Shown one piece after another: positions 25,258 to 38,065 of a stretch of 64,000 bases of DNA. The notes under the pieces are model-generated. The model saw only the letters and a program-made list of their open reading frames with translations. It made no database searches and had not been told where the DNA came from. The stretch is from Rotaria sordida (taxonomy: Eukaryota; Rotifera; Eurotatoria; Philodinida; Philodinidae). Made by a program: the position numbers and the translations under genes. Each line of letters starts with the position of its first letter. Within the stretch, counting starts at the first letter, position 1. The DNA lies in contig CAJNOL010000034.1 of the NCBI GenBank assembly GCA_905250125.1, forward strand, positions 29,649 to 93,648, given 5' to 3'.

Positions 25258-26638
25258 TTGGCCTTCTCGTTCTTTTTTATTTCTTGGCACCCACACACGC
25301 AACTATACAAGCAGGTTTAACATTGTGGCTTTTCTTTTTTTTTTGTTTCTTTGGTTTTTTTTTCATCATTATTTTTCTATTACTTCTCTCTGTGGATTTC
25401 AACCAGGATTTGTTGTGTTGAACATGTTGACGATTGTACTCCAATAAGGAGATAAACATAACGAAACAAAAGAAAAAAAAAGGAGAACTTTAAAACAAAA
25501 AGAAACTTATTGAATTGATGAGTAACTTCTTTTTTTTTGAATAAAAAGAAAAAATTAACGAAATGAAAAAAATAAATGAATTATTATCGATTTATTGAAT
25601 ATATCCAAAAATAGTACTATTATAAATTGCTTTGAATTGCTTGCAATCAGTTTCTTAACGTGATATAAATGAGATCAATCGTTTTGGGTTCTGGTTTCGC
25701 CGGAATTGGGAGGATCTTGCCCATATCTATTCTTAACTCCTAATGATTGTCTTTATTTTATGAATTTTGTAAATACTGTGAGATTCAATTTATTCCATCT
25801 TGAAGATGTTCTAACGAATTTTTTTATTGAATTCATTCTTTTCATGCATACATTGATTGCATAGAACATCTTTTTGCTTGAGCTGGTTTACATAAATACA
25901 ACTAAAACTATTCCATACAGCTGAAGAGTTTATTGTTACTGTTGTTTTAACAAATTTTGTTTATCAATTAACTGTTCGATTTCTTTTTTTTCTGTTAACA
26001 TAATGCTCTTTTCAACTGAGTGAAAACTTTTAATTTATTAAGCATCAAATGATGGAAAAGTGAACAACAACAACGAATAACTTTACGTGAACTTTTTTTT
26101 TCTCTGATAGTAGTCAATAAATAGTTAAAATTTTGATCCTTCACTTGTTTATGTACAGAACTGGACAACTCAACTCAATTCAGCTGAATGAAACAGGTAT
26201 AAACTAGAGAAATTTGGCAGATGATGCCGCAAAAATTGACACGTGAAGAAATAAATATGTTACTCCATACTCAAATTAATAGAATTGTACACCTGTACAT
26301 TAAGAACATAGATGAATAAGTATAATATGCACATTATTTAAGCATTTAATACGATTAGCGATAATATTATGAGAAAACTCATCACACTTTATATTTTTGA
26401 TCTTTTATTTTATAAATTTATTCTTTCACTAAAATTAATAGAAATTTGATTTTTAAATTGAATTGAGTCGTCTAGCTCTGTTCATATGTACAATGTCTTT
26501 AAAAAATTCTATTTATATGAATATAATCATATTTACATCCTCAATACCATATTCATCGAAGAAAGAACTAACATGTGTATTTGTAACACCATGGCCATTG
26601 TAGGATTTGAATGAATCTATACGCTGAACTTTTGCTTT

Positions 26639-26929
26639 AAGCAGACAAAAGTTTCTGAAAAAGCGTTTAAGCGTCTAGTCACGATTCCCGTTTGAACGTT
26701 TTCATGGTCATTCAGGACACATTTTTTAACACATGGTGTATGTCAAAAGGAATGTTACAAAACTTTTTGAACGTTTTCCAGATGCAACACATTGACTTTT
26801 CAAACGTCTTCAAGCATCTTTTATGATGAAAGTAGTTGGTTTTTGTAATTTCTAAATGAACGTGAAAATGTTGAAGTGTCAGCTGCAAATAGAACGTTTA
26901 AATCCTTTTTCAGAAATTCTTGTCTGCTT
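26639..26929. mobile_element. Foldback element FB5, ~290 bp
   Basis: AAGCAGACAAAAGTTTCTGA at the left pairs with TCAGAAATTCTTGTCTGCTT at the right, and GAACGTTTTCATGG pairs with an AACGTGAAAATG-type block on the right. Short non-autonomous inverted-repeat element. Confidence 0.75.
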
Positions 26930-28279
26930 GGATACAAAGAATTCGATGATGATTTCAAACATATAAGAAATATGTCAAGTTTACAAATAGAACCAGAGTC
27001 TAGTAGTGTTGGTGTTGTTTGTGATATATTTGAAAAAATAAAATACCAATGCGGTAATACATATCATAAAAAGAGGGATTATAGAGAAATTTATCTTATT
27101 TTACCAACAGAGATTAAAAGATTTTTTTTATACGAATCCTTAGTAAGAAAAAAAACGACAACAACATTATTTCGATCTTTGGTTTTATTTCTGCTTCTTT
27201 TTTTGAAAATAATCCTTTCTATGATGTTGTAATTATGAACGAAGAACTAACGAATGCCTGGTTTTATGTAATATAATGCATAACTTTTGACTTGGATAAA
27301 ATTATCACGATAGAACAAAGATGATTATAGTTTTCACTTGTACTTATGACGATATTAATTTTAGAATTCAAATGATTGATACTATTTCATTAAATAAAAT
27401 CGAATAGTTTGACAAAAAGCCAATTCAATCAATTTTATTTCAATTGGACAACTAGCGCCTTCTATTTTTTTTTCAATCATTTTTTATTGGACGTAATCAA
27501 TTTTTTTTTTTCTTAAAAAAAACAAAACGGTGCTCATACAATGAATCATCCGATTATTCAAGTGTTGTTGTTGTTCGTTTGCAAACATTTTCATTCTTTG
27601 TCTGCAAAAATTTTATCAAAACAATTTCTTTTGATTTTAGTAATACATTTTCTTTTTTATCTTGTTAATATATTTTGAGAAAACATAATACCAATATATG
27701 TTTACATATCATTTATCCTCGGTTTAACAAAATTTATATGTGCGTTCGTGCAATGATGCTTACAAAAGAATCTCTATGAATACTCGACAATATATTTTTG
27801 TATTCATCATTAACAGGTTGTTACACAACAGGCGAACATCTATTCTAACGTTATGTTTGTCAATTAGTTCGAGACGTGCTTTTTTCTTCTTTATCGTCTA
27901 TTGAAGAAAGGACCGAGACAACAGAGAGAGAGTGACAGAGAGAAAGAAAAGAAGAATAGTAACAGTTAGTCAATCTTTAAAAATAACATGCAAAAAAACA
28001 AAAATGCAAACGCTTACATTTTTTTTTTTTTGTAATAGTGTATGTTTTTTTTTCTTTATCGAGTAATAATATAGTGGCATTCGACAGGTAAGTTAGTGTT
28101 GTTGAGCAATAGAAACAAAGAGAATAATCCGTCTGCGCAGTCGATATTTACTGTCTACCTTTTTGCTCTTTATTCATGGATTTATCTTTAGTGAATGTCT
28201 TTTCTTTTGTCTGATCAAAGAAAGAAAAAAAAAAAGAACAAAAGCTTGGTTATCTTTTGTAGATAAGTTTTTATTATTA

Positions 28280-29163
28280 ATGGAATCAATCAATCCTCAT
28301 GTACCGTCAGTGGCATTATTTGTCACTGTAAGTAATTGTGTATTTCTTGAAAATGTTTTTTAATTTTTTTTTTTCTAAAAGCGATCTGAAATTGATTTTT
28401 CTCATCGTTCACCAAATCCAATATGTCAACGATGGTTTATGGTTTTATATCTTAAATCTGAAGCAAAAGAACTTGCATTAACAGTAAATATTTATTTCTA
28501 TTAATAAACAAAGAATTTTTGTTCTTTTTTTTTTAAAAAAAGGTTTATCCTGTTAATATGAAAAATCCTGAACAAGAATTTAAAAAAGCATATAATTCAA
28601 ATCCACCTGTTGTTGTATTTCATGAAACAAATGATAAAACATCTCAAGTTGTTTTAACTGATAATCGTGATATTGAAGTTGAAATAAGTAAACGTTTTTC
28701 TGTTATGAATATGAATTCATTAAAAGAAACTGAAGATGTTTGTTCAAATGTTTATATTAAATTTCATCCATATTTAAAATCATCCATAGGTGATCCACAT
28801 GAACAAATGAAATTACGTGCTTTATTAACTGAATTAAAACGTATAAACGATTATCTTGAAGAAACAGGAACAAATTTTTTATCAGGAAATGAAATGACAT
28901 TTGTTGATTGTGACATTATGCCTAAATTACAACATATACGTGTAGCTGGAAAATATTATAAAAATTTAGATATACCAAATGAATTTCATGCATTATGGTC
29001 ATATATGGAACGTTGTTATCAATCAAAAGCATTTCAAGAATCATGTCCATTTGATCAAGATATATTAATGCATTATGAAGGTAAAGTTGAACCTCATAAT
29101 AAACCATTTGGAAAAACGCCAACATTACAACAACCAACAATGACATTAACAATACCAGAATGA
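28280..29163 (+). CDS. Chloride intracellular channel (CLIC) family protein
   Basis: Exons 28280..28327, 28382..28483 and 28543..29163 (introns 54 and 59 nt, phase 0) encode 256 residues, the usual CLIC length. The N-terminal thioredoxin-like half has PNPICQRWFMVLYLK, aligning with the CLIC GNCPFSQRLFMVLWLK segment. The C-terminal all-helical half has TNFLSGNEMTFVDCDIMPKL, the CLIC/GST-C signature, then VAGKYYKNLDIPNEF and a Thr/Pro-rich tail. In vertebrate CLICs the active-site Cys precedes Pro-Phe; here the Cys (~31) lies just before Gln-Arg, as in invertebrate CLICs with xFCQ. It is a soluble glutaredoxin-like protein that can associate with membranes. A TTTTGTAG acceptor lies 17 nt before the ATG, and AATAAA follows near 29425. 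Confidence 0.9.
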
Positions 29164-29852
29164 AATTTAGACACATAGATATATCTATATACGAATGACT
29201 TGTGTTTTTCCTTTCTTTTTTTTTTGTGTGTATAGTTTCTTCCTTTCTTTCGCAATTTGAATGAACAACTTTCTGTTTTTCTTTCGTTATGGCTTGTATG
29301 TCAATCTCATATTTTGCTGCTCTTTTTTTTTTTTCTGTGGTGTATTGTCAACTTTTTATTCGTCTAGCGAACTTGAAAATGATTGGCATGATGAAATCGT
29401 TTTTTTTTTTTTTTGAGACAAATTAAATAAAGCATTCGTTCTTTTTTCTTTTTTATTTTATATATTGATATTTTAAATTTGAGGGTATAGAAAATATAAA
29501 CAATTTCATATTAGAAATCAAAAGTAAGTACTAGTTGATTGAAGATCAAACGATGTAGTGAAATATATAGAAAAATATCAAAGACTATTTTCAGAGACTT
29601 TTTTTTGGAATGTCATTTAAAGTTAAAATAGACATAAAATGTGATACAGTTATGAGTTCTTTTTCTATTTGATTGAAAATAATCATCTTATTGTTATGCC
29701 ATCAGAATAAGTCGATAAAGAATATCGGTATTCGAATAAAACTTATTTTTAATTGTGCATCCATCATATTTACAAAATCGGTTATTTAGCTTATTAAGAG
29801 AGGAATCGCGAGAACATGGAATATACAAGGCATTCAATAAAATTTTTTTTTC

Positions 29853-30908
29853 GATGCATCGATGTCTGAAACCACCAATCGTAGGATCTTAGCGTCCAAT
29901 AACCTTTCTTTGAAAGGTTAGTCAATACCGACTTCTTACTACTATCATATCCTTATGAAAAAAACAACAAAAAATATCCTGTCAAAGATGAGCTACTTCA
30001 ATATAATATAATATCGAATGAGTCAAGATTTATAAGATCAACATGAATGGAAAAATGACTTTTTTTGATGAGTTTAAGATTGTCACTTTATAACAATCTA
30101 TCTCTTGCTGGAATTCAGAATTAGAGAATTCCAAACTGAATTTCTTATATGTTATGTGACTTTTTATTCTCTATAAAATGGTAAAAAAATACTCACAAAG
30201 AAATGTTATATTCGAGTAAAGCAAAATAAATGTTACGTTCGAAATCAGTGTCAAAAACTACATTGAATGAAATAAATTTTATCTGTAAAAAAATTATCTG
30301 TGGCCCTCGATGGTTGTATTTTATTAACATTTGGCTCCGTAATCCGTCAGGGATCAGTTTTTCCTAGGAAAGCAGTTTCTCTAAATTGTATTTGATTCAA
30401 TATAGTTTTTGGTGCTGACTTCGAATGTCACATTTATTTTGCTTTACAATCGTGTCATGACAATGAAAACCGCTAAAAATGTTTTTTTGTTTTTATTGAA
30501 AAATCATCAAACATGGCTATATAGGAGAGAGATATGAATCCGATTTCGCTTCAAACATAACATTTATAATTTAAGTATTTTTTTATCATTTTGTAGAGAA
30601 TGAAAAGTCACATAACATATATAAAATTCAGTTTGAAACTCTCTAATTCTAAATCCCAGCAAGAGATAGATTGTTATAAAGTGAAAATCTTAAACTCATC
30701 AGAGAAACCATTTTTTCATTCATGTTGACCTTATAAATCTTGAGTCAGACGATATTATATTGAAGTAGCTCATCTTTTACATGACATTTTCTGTTGTTTT
30801 TTTCATAAGGATATAATAGTGATAAAAAGTCGATATTGACTAACTTTTCAAAGAAAGGTTATTGGACGCTAAGATCCTACGATTGATGGTTTCAGACATC
30901 GATGTATC
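29853..30908. mobile_element. Foldback element FB6, ~1.06 kb with long well-matched arms
   Basis: The outer ends GATGCATCGATGTCTGAAAC and GTTTCAGACATCGATGTATC are complementary. Pairing continues for roughly 470 bp per arm: GATCTTAGCGTCCAATAACC with GGTTATTGGACGCTAAGATC, CAATCTATCTCTTGCTGG with CCAGCAAGAGATAGATTG, and ATTTATTTTGCTTTAC with GTAAAGCAAAATAAAT. A spacer lies at about 30300-30400. This is the best-preserved palindrome here, so probably the youngest insertion. ATAAAATT occurs near both flanks, but the left copy is separated by a T run, so a target duplication is only possible. Confidence 0.9.
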
Positions 30909-31501
30909 ATAAAATTCAGTTCAATGAAATATATTTGCTCAAATTGATGATAACATGTGTATGGATACGAATTTGTAAAATATAGAAGTCAATCGAATTA
31001 CATAAAAACGTATCGATTAGTACTTTAGTTTGAAGTTTTTATAGGAAAATTCAGCTATTAGAGGTAGACAAGGCAAATAATTAAATAGTTGATATAGAGT
31101 TAATTTGAAGAGAAAATGTAACAGAGTCATTATTGGTTTTATATTTTAACTTTGTATGATCTACAAACAAGAGAATATTCTTAACGGAGTCTCCTTTCCC
31201 GACTGAAAATTTTTAGATTTTTCTTTTTTGTATTTTTCTTCATATGATAAATAACGTAAATAAATACTATTGTCAAGTAAGAAAAACATGTATAAAGCGT
31301 TGATGTACACGGAGCAAATTTTCAAACATAAAACACTGGTTTTTGTAAGGAAGTTGGTATGCAAAGAATTACAATGGGATGTTTTAGTTATGGATACGAA
31401 TTTCAACATTCAAACTGACTTGTTTTGAAAACATGCTCTATGTGAATCAATATAGTATCATTTATAAAATTCAGTTTGATATCTTCTTCTTATTCTCTTA
31501 G

Positions 31502-31585
31502 ATAACAACTGAAATTTATTTTTGGAATGCTTCACATGTATATATCTTATTTGATAATCGTATTGGTTTACGTTATCCATATGAA
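31502..31585 (+). pseudogene. Isolated exon-like segment, unidentified
   Basis: After a good acceptor (TTATTCTCTTAG) an open frame with host-like codon use reads ...EIYFWNASHVYILFDNRIG then LRYPYEKK. No neighbouring exons in phase were found. It could be an orphaned exon of a decayed gene or part of a gene I cannot trace. The family is not recognised. Confidence 0.3.
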
Positions 31586-32338
31586 AAAAAAATCTTAGAT
31601 AAGTTTCTACGACTAATGGCAAAATCAGCCTATTCGAGCGAATCGAAGCGGAGATATTTTAAGTTTTTGTCGTAGCGCTATTTATGGCTCATCGTGTATG
31701 ACTACTATAAAAGCCGAAAAAATGAAATATTTTCGCTAAAAAGCACCGAAATTTACACATTATTTCGTTGATTTTGAGAAACGAGTTTTTTGACAAAACA
31801 AAAGTTCAAAATCGTTTTAATTTCTCAGCCACCGTACATCCGATCGAGCTAAACGTTTTCTTCTACTCATACTAGAAATTGTTTAAAATATCTGATTTTT
31901 TTTCGTTGCAAAATATGATGTACAACTGATTTTTTCAGAGTTTATAAAAAAAAAAGCTTCAGTCAGAAAAGAAACATGCATTTCTGGGAGTACGTGCTCA
32001 ATATTTTGTTCTTTGTTATTCAAATGCAAGGAAAATAAAAAGTAACCAAAAAAAGCAGGCAATCCCAACAGTGTCGAGTATGTACAAAAAAAAATATCAA
32101 CTCTGTGAAATATATTGCAGCTGAGAAAGATGGAGGGAAGTGCTTTTTAGCCATCGTGACTCTGACGTCATCTAGAACGAAGTATTTGGGAATTTCGAAC
32201 CTATGGCAATTTTTTTCTACTCATCGAGATCTATCTACTCTGAAAGTCTCAAAACTTTCTCATGAACTGTTCTTCAAGAGTGTCGGAAATAGAAGGGTAG
32301 AGTACTCTTAAAGAAATTTTAAGTCTTACTAATATTCT

Positions 32339-32553
32339 TTTCAATAAAGAAAAAATGTGAGTATTTTTTGCATAACTTTTGATAGAAACTAGATAGAGAG
32401 TTACGGTTTTCATCGTTTAAAAGAGTAGATGATACTGCTATACACAATTCGATGCAGTTTTATCTCATCTTTTAAACGACCAAAACCGCAGTTCACTATC
32501 TAGTTTCTATCGCAAGTTATTCAAAAGATACTCACACATTTTCTTCTTTGAAA
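32339..32553. mobile_element. Foldback element FB7, ~215 bp
   Basis: About 95-bp arms: TGATAGAAACTAGATAGAGA pairs with TCACTATCTAGTTTCTATCG, and AAAGAAAAAATGTGAGTAT pairs with ATACTCACACATTTTCTTCTTT. The loop is about 25 nt. Confidence 0.85.
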
Positions 32554-33662
32554 TGGGTATTAGTGTACTTAAATTGTCTATTTATCAAGTTTGACTTGAT
32601 TTCACTGAAAATAGTAGTTGACATTTTCATGTTCTGGTTTAGTAATAGATAAACTAAGAATAATTCTTATCTTTTTTTGATGATTAATTCATCTAATGAA
32701 ATAGTGAAATATACTTATTGAAAATTAATGACCATTAGCGCCCTTGATTTGGTGGAACTCAATGAGATTGGTTTATATGATAAAATAACCATTTTTAACA
32801 AACAATTCGTTTGAATGCTTCAGCCTATTGTATAGAACACTTATCGATTCGATCGAGCTAAGTACTATATAGGTATGATATAATGAGTATAATTAGTTTC
32901 TTTACTCAAGTGCCACAAGAGAACCAACAATGAATAAAATAAATAAGAAAGTATTGCGCCTTGATTTAGTTTGCTTACTAAACAATATTTTGCTCTCTAT
33001 AGTATTCCATCATGTAATAAAAGAAGTTCATCGACGCTTAAGATGCAGTTTATTCTATTGTGAATGAAAGAAAAATTTCAAGTGATAATTAGTTCTGTTT
33101 AGTGTATAAACAAACACTAATAATACAGTCGTTAGTACAGTTCTATCTTGAATTTTTCTTTTCAGAAAAAAAACATTACAGAAAACTGAATTTATAAAAA
33201 TGATGCGTTGTTAGTATCTGTTGTTAAGGAAAAAAATCATTATCAACTTGAATTGATCTTTTCTTCCAATACAATAGAAAGTTATTCATATTACTCTCTA
33301 CTTTGGATAAAAGTAAATAAGTGACTATTTCTTAAGTCATCTTATCTAAGCTTCAGGTAATTGAATATATTAAAAGAAGTGTTGTTATAGAGATCTATGC
33401 ACATTATTTACTCTTGTTTAACAAAATATGAAAATGGTCTTCCTGTTATAATGGATGATTGTTGTCAATGTCAGTAATGCTCATAGCAATAGTTTCTTGT
33501 CTAGTGAACACATTAGTCAAAATGAAAAATCAATTATACTTGATTGAACAGTCTAATAACATACACAAATGAAATTGTGAAAAATCTTTATGTAAAAAGA
33601 AAAAAAAATTATTGTTTTCTCTATTATTAATAAAATCTTTCTTGCATGACAATAAAATAAGT

Positions 33663-35138
33663 TTACAAATACAAAAAAGCTAATAACAACAAAAAAAGTA
33701 TATATGAAAAAAATGAATATAAAGATGTTGATAAAGATGTATGTTTTTTTTGTATAATAACATTTGTTTTCTGTGTTTGTATTGGTGGTAATGTTGTTTT
33801 TATTTTTCTTTCTTGACATAAACGATCACATTGATCATTTAATGAACAATTTAAATAATTAACTAATTCATTTATATATAGTGGTGAATTTAAATGATTT
33901 TTTAATTGTTGATAATAATTTGATTGTAATAATGTATTATTTGTTACAATACAAACATGATTTAATGTAAATAAACGATTAATTTCTTTTTTGTGTTTTT
34001 TTTGTAATTGATATATATGCCATAATTGACAATTACATTGAAATTTTGCTTGATTCTCTTGTTTAATATCTAAATTTGGATGACTTAATAATATACAATT
34101 ATCTAATGGTGATATTTCATTTGTTTTTGGATCTTTTATATATAAACGTTCAAGATTTTCAATGCCACAAAAAGCATTTTTATCAATATATTTTAATGGA
34201 TTTCCTGTTAATGTTAATGCTTGAAGTTTTGGTAAATGTTCAAAAGTATATTCATCAATAAATTCAATTAAATTTGATGTTAAATCTATTTGATCAATTG
34301 TATTTGATTGTAAATCATTAATATGTGTCAATCGATTATGTCCAAAATCAATATATTTTAAATGTTTTAATTTTTTAATTGATGATATTAATGATTGTGT
34401 TTCAAATATTTTTGGTAAATGAAGTAAAATAAGACGTTCAAGTGATTTTAAACGTTCAATGGGTAATAAACTTGTTTGATGTGTATTTATTAATTTTAAA
34501 TATGTTAAATTTTGACCAATAGATGTTAAATTATGATAATGATAATTATCTATATGTATATTACTTAATTCTAAACGATTTAATTGTTGTAATTGATTTA
34601 ATAATAATTCTAAATTTAATTTTTTATCATGTTTATGCAATTGATGATAATGAATATTTTTTAATGTTAATAATTTTAATGTTTTAAATGAATCTGAATA
34701 AAAAATATCTTGAAAATTTCCACTTGATGTTGTTAAAGAATTTATTGTTGAATTTTCAATAATAAATTTTTCTAAATGATTTATTTTTGAAAATGATTCT
34801 TCATTTAAACCAATTAAATTACAATGACGTAAACGTAATGTATTTATATTTAAATCAGCAAATGTTTTATCTCCAATTTGTAAGTCTTGTGAACATGATT
34901 CTAATTCAATAACATGATATTGAATATTTGGTAAAAAATGTGGAACATATGAATGACCAATACATTTTAATGATATACCTTTTGTTGCTATATCTTCACA
35001 TTCACATTGTTGTTGTTGTACATCATATGGATAATATTGAGCACAAAGTAAATTTGATATTAATGATGATTGAGCATTTGTTAATGAAATGATTAGAAAT
35101 AGAAAATAGACAATGTAATACATTGAATTAAAATACAT
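33663..35138 (-). CDS. Secreted/membrane leucine-rich repeat protein (single exon)
   Basis: An uninterrupted 491-residue frame. The signal peptide is at ~1-23 (YIVYFLFLIISLTNAQ). A Cys cluster (LLCAQY..., QQQCECED, LKCIG) behaves like an LRR N-terminal cap. Multiple extracellular-type LRRs follow (~80-345), for example LKYIDFGHNRLTHIN, IDQIDLTSNLIEFI and LQALTLTGNPLKYI. An LRR C-terminal cap has CNCQLW. The C-terminus is hydrophobic (~470-491), a membrane span or a GPI signal. A TTTTTTTCAG acceptor abuts the start ATG directly. Codons are almost all A/T-ending. Likely a cell-surface recognition protein. Same architecture as the gene at 49998-52826, but without its introns. Confidence 0.85.
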   Translation of the reverse strand: MYFNSMYYIVYFLFLIISLTNAQSSLISNLLCAQYYPYDVQQQQCECEDIATKGISLKCIGHSYVPHFLPNIQYHVIELESCSQDLQIGDKTFADLNINTLRLRHCNLIGLNEESFSKINHLEKFIIENSTINSLTTSSGNFQDIFYSDSFKTLKLLTLKNIHYHQLHKHDKKLNLELLLNQLQQLNRLELSNIHIDNYHYHNLTSIGQNLTYLKLINTHQTSLLPIERLKSLERLILLHLPKIFETQSLISSIKKLKHLKYIDFGHNRLTHINDLQSNTIDQIDLTSNLIEFIDEYTFEHLPKLQALTLTGNPLKYIDKNAFCGIENLERLYIKDPKTNEISPLDNCILLSHPNLDIKQENQAKFQCNCQLWHIYQLQKKHKKEINRLFTLNHVCIVTNNTLLQSNYYQQLKNHLNSPLYINELVNYLNCSLNDQCDRLCQERKIKTTLPPIQTQKTNVIIQKKHTSLSTSLYSFFSYILFLLLLAFLYL

Positions 35139-35597
35139 CTGAAAAAAATATAGATGTGTTGTAGAATGATTAAGTAGATACTTGCTTTATTATTATTATT
35201 ATGAAAGACAAAAAAAAAAGGAGAGAAATAAGAATTGATTATATGATCAATTTTGATGGATAATGTACGTGTTCGAGGTCATATTAATGACAAACAAATT
35301 GATTACTCATGGACATGTGTGAATCTTTTTATCTTTGTGCCTCATTCTGCTTATTATCGATAGACAAATTGATCTTGAAAAATCAACTTTAATACTATCT
35401 TGTAACATTGATATGTCACTGACAGTCAAATTTAAGGTTATATTCTAATCAGTACTTGGGAGAAAGTCTCACGTCTAATATTCAGATATTAAATAAATTT
35501 TAATTATCTTTTATCAAATAAAATACAATAAGATTTGATGTTACTATTAGTTTTCTATAGATCGAATTTTTTCTTTTATTCTAGTATGAGTTGTCAA

Positions 35598-35875
35598 AAT
35601 CGCCATAGTTCAATGGCTACATTGTTCGACATGTATTCCTAAAGTACTGAGTGCAAATCTCAGTATCCATCAGCCACGGAAGGACCCTGAACACATCATC
35701 AACAACTATTTGATTTGGATCATCCCTTCGATAACAGACACATGGTCTTGTAGCTAGTTAGTATGTACGAAAAGCTCGCAAGAACTCTGCATCCAAATCT
35801 ATAACTAGGCAACATCCGATCACGTACAGTAGTTGACAGGACAGGGATATTCTAGAAATACTCTAAACAAAAAAG
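35598..35875 (+). repeat. tRNA-derived SINE-like element
   Basis: A box-A match, TAGTTCAATGG (35606-35616), and a box-B-like GTGCAAATCTC (35651-35661) lie about 45 nt apart, the spacing of an internal pol III promoter in tRNA. The body downstream is shared with 23545-23840. No tRNA cloverleaf is intact. The 3' end is uncertain. Confidence 0.55.
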
Positions 35876-37602
35876 CGACAACTAGTACTAAAAATAATAA
35901 CAAAACGAAATCAGCCTTGATGAAAAATGATAGAATATTATTTCTAATAATTTTGACAAGAATAAAACTTATTATCATTTTAGATTCTAAAATATATTGA
36001 ATATATTATATGTATGAATAATATAATTTTGTTTATATGTCATGTTGATGGAAATGTTTGGTTGAGATTTATAGATAAGAATATGGTGATATGCAAAGAT
36101 GAATTGTTCATGCTGAGTGGAATCGACTGATCTCTTACTGTGTATACATCACTATTATCTATCATATATCCTGGTCAGTAGAGTTGAACTTTAACGATAA
36201 TGTAATATGGTTGATCATATTTCTCAAACGATCAAAATGTTTTTTTTTTTTTTTTTTTGTGAAAAATTACTCAATAAGTAAATGTCTATATTCCGAGATT
36301 ATTAATAAGTGATCTATGTATCAATGAATTTATTCTTACATATTTGCCCTTAGCTAAGAATTACAGAAGAATCTTCAAAAGAATTTATGTTCAATAGAAT
36401 CAAATAATTCTATAATAAATCAAAAAGAAAGAGGAAATTCTTTTTTCCCATTCAATAATTAATTTATATAAGAATTTACAGTAATACATATCCAAATTAT
36501 ATTAATAACACGAATAAAGAAAGAACAAAAGAAATTGATAATCATTTAATTATGAATTAGAATAATTCATGTTAAATAAACAATAGTCTTTATAATGTAA
36601 AGAAAAAAAAAAAAGAACATTTCTTCTTACCTTGAAAAATTGACCATTTCTGTTTCAATACTCAAATTTGTCGGAAATTTATATATTAAATGGATTTTCA
36701 TTTCCGTTTTATTCATACGTAATCGGACAAATAGAACAAAGAAATTTATTCTTCTTTTAAATGAATAGAAAGAAACCGAGAGAAAAGGAAAAAGCCGCTT
36801 ATAACAAAAAGTTTTTTTTTTCTGATCCATTTATACTTTCAGTCCCATTTGAGACTAAATATATTACGGTTGATTGCCAATCTATCCTGTTAATGTTCTC
36901 ATGCAAATGTGTAAATGCATAACATGAGAGAGAAAAAAACTCGAGGAAAAAACGTGCATTCCATCACAGACCGGAACTGTTGATCGATTCTTTTTGTTTG
37001 AAAAAAGAAAACGAGAGTATATACGGGTATATATGTTCACTTTTCTATGTATGTCAATGTTGTAACTATTGACTCGATCTCTTTTTTTTTTACATGCTCG
37101 GAGGGCACCATCATCAACATTCGAATAGTATATGGTTATGGTGGCTATTCTCTCGTCCTATTTTTATTCTTCTGGTAATCAGCTTTGCGTCGTTGGGCTA
37201 TTTTTCCTTGCATGTTCTCTTATTGTCTAGCTTTCTTTCTTTTTTTTTCTTTTTGTGGTTCTACTATGTGTCTGAATTAAATAAAAAGAGAACAGCAAAA
37301 AAAAAAGAAGCGGAAATGCACAAACGTCAATGCGACCTATGGTCAATAGAATATCCATTTCGAATGTTCAATTGTGTTTACGTGCAGCAAAGGTAATAAA
37401 CACGCACATGCGCGACGTTGACGACAATAGATTTCTTTTTTTTTTAACCATAACACGCTAGTGTCGGTTAAATAGACAGATGGTCGAGCAGACTCAAACG
37501 AAAGAGAGAAAGAAAAGTGAAAGATTGAAGTCATCGAACATGATCATGGGTAGACTTGACATAAACTCATCATTCATCGCATATTATTCAAAATGATGAT
37601 AG

Positions 37603-37623
37603 GTATATGTATATATATATATA

Positions 37624-37668
<45 letters not shown>

Positions 37669-37670
37669 GT
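37603..37670. repeat. (TA)n/(TG)n microsatellite
   Basis: ATATATAT and GTGTGTGTATATAT tracts. Related tracts occur at 38190-38236. Confidence 0.85.
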
Positions 37671-37992
37671 ACTGGCACACTTGCTCCTCCTCTTTTTTTT
37701 CTTCTTCTAACTCATTGAACTGGTACCATATACATATATACGAGACCAAACAACGATCATCGTCGAAATGATGAAGATTAGAAATCAAATTATCTATAAA
37801 CGAGATGATTGCACTCATCAAGACGAACTAGCCGTACTAATTCCATCAAAAAAGCAATTCATTAAGGCATAAGCACGATTGCACATAACAAACAACTTAC
37901 TATTAGACTGCTACTTCACACAATACATTGAGTTTCAAAAAAAAAAAAAGACGTGTGTGGGTGTGAGGTGGAGTGTCTGTTCAATGTTCATG

Positions 37993-38065
37993 CTTCTCTC
38001 TCTCTCTTCTTCCTTTATCCACTAATTCTTCTCTGTTCAGTCTCTCTCTCTCTCCCTCTCTCTGT
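37993..38065. repeat. (CT)n-rich microsatellite
   Basis: TCTCTCTCTC blocks separated by short TTCC and CCCT interruptions. Confidence 0.8.

Larger units (their letters stand above)
24586..28279. other. Intergenic, with assembly gap and one foldback
   Basis: No convincing gene. Pyrimidine-rich tracts (24610-25440) include T runs and a TTC repeat near 25149. A 10-N gap lies at 25248-25257 and a foldback at 26639-26929. An open frame at 26876-27232 overlaps the foldback end and shows no family features. Confidence 0.55.
29164..33662. other. Intergenic, repeat-rich
   Basis: No intact gene. Contains the 1056-bp foldback FB6 (29853-30908), an isolated exon-like segment (31502-31585) and a small foldback FB7 (32339-32553). 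The rest is AT-rich with no recognisable content. Confidence 0.55.

Noticed and set aside
26876-27232. 118-codon frame
   Set aside because: Starts inside the right arm of foldback FB5 and ends in low-complexity sequence; no family features.
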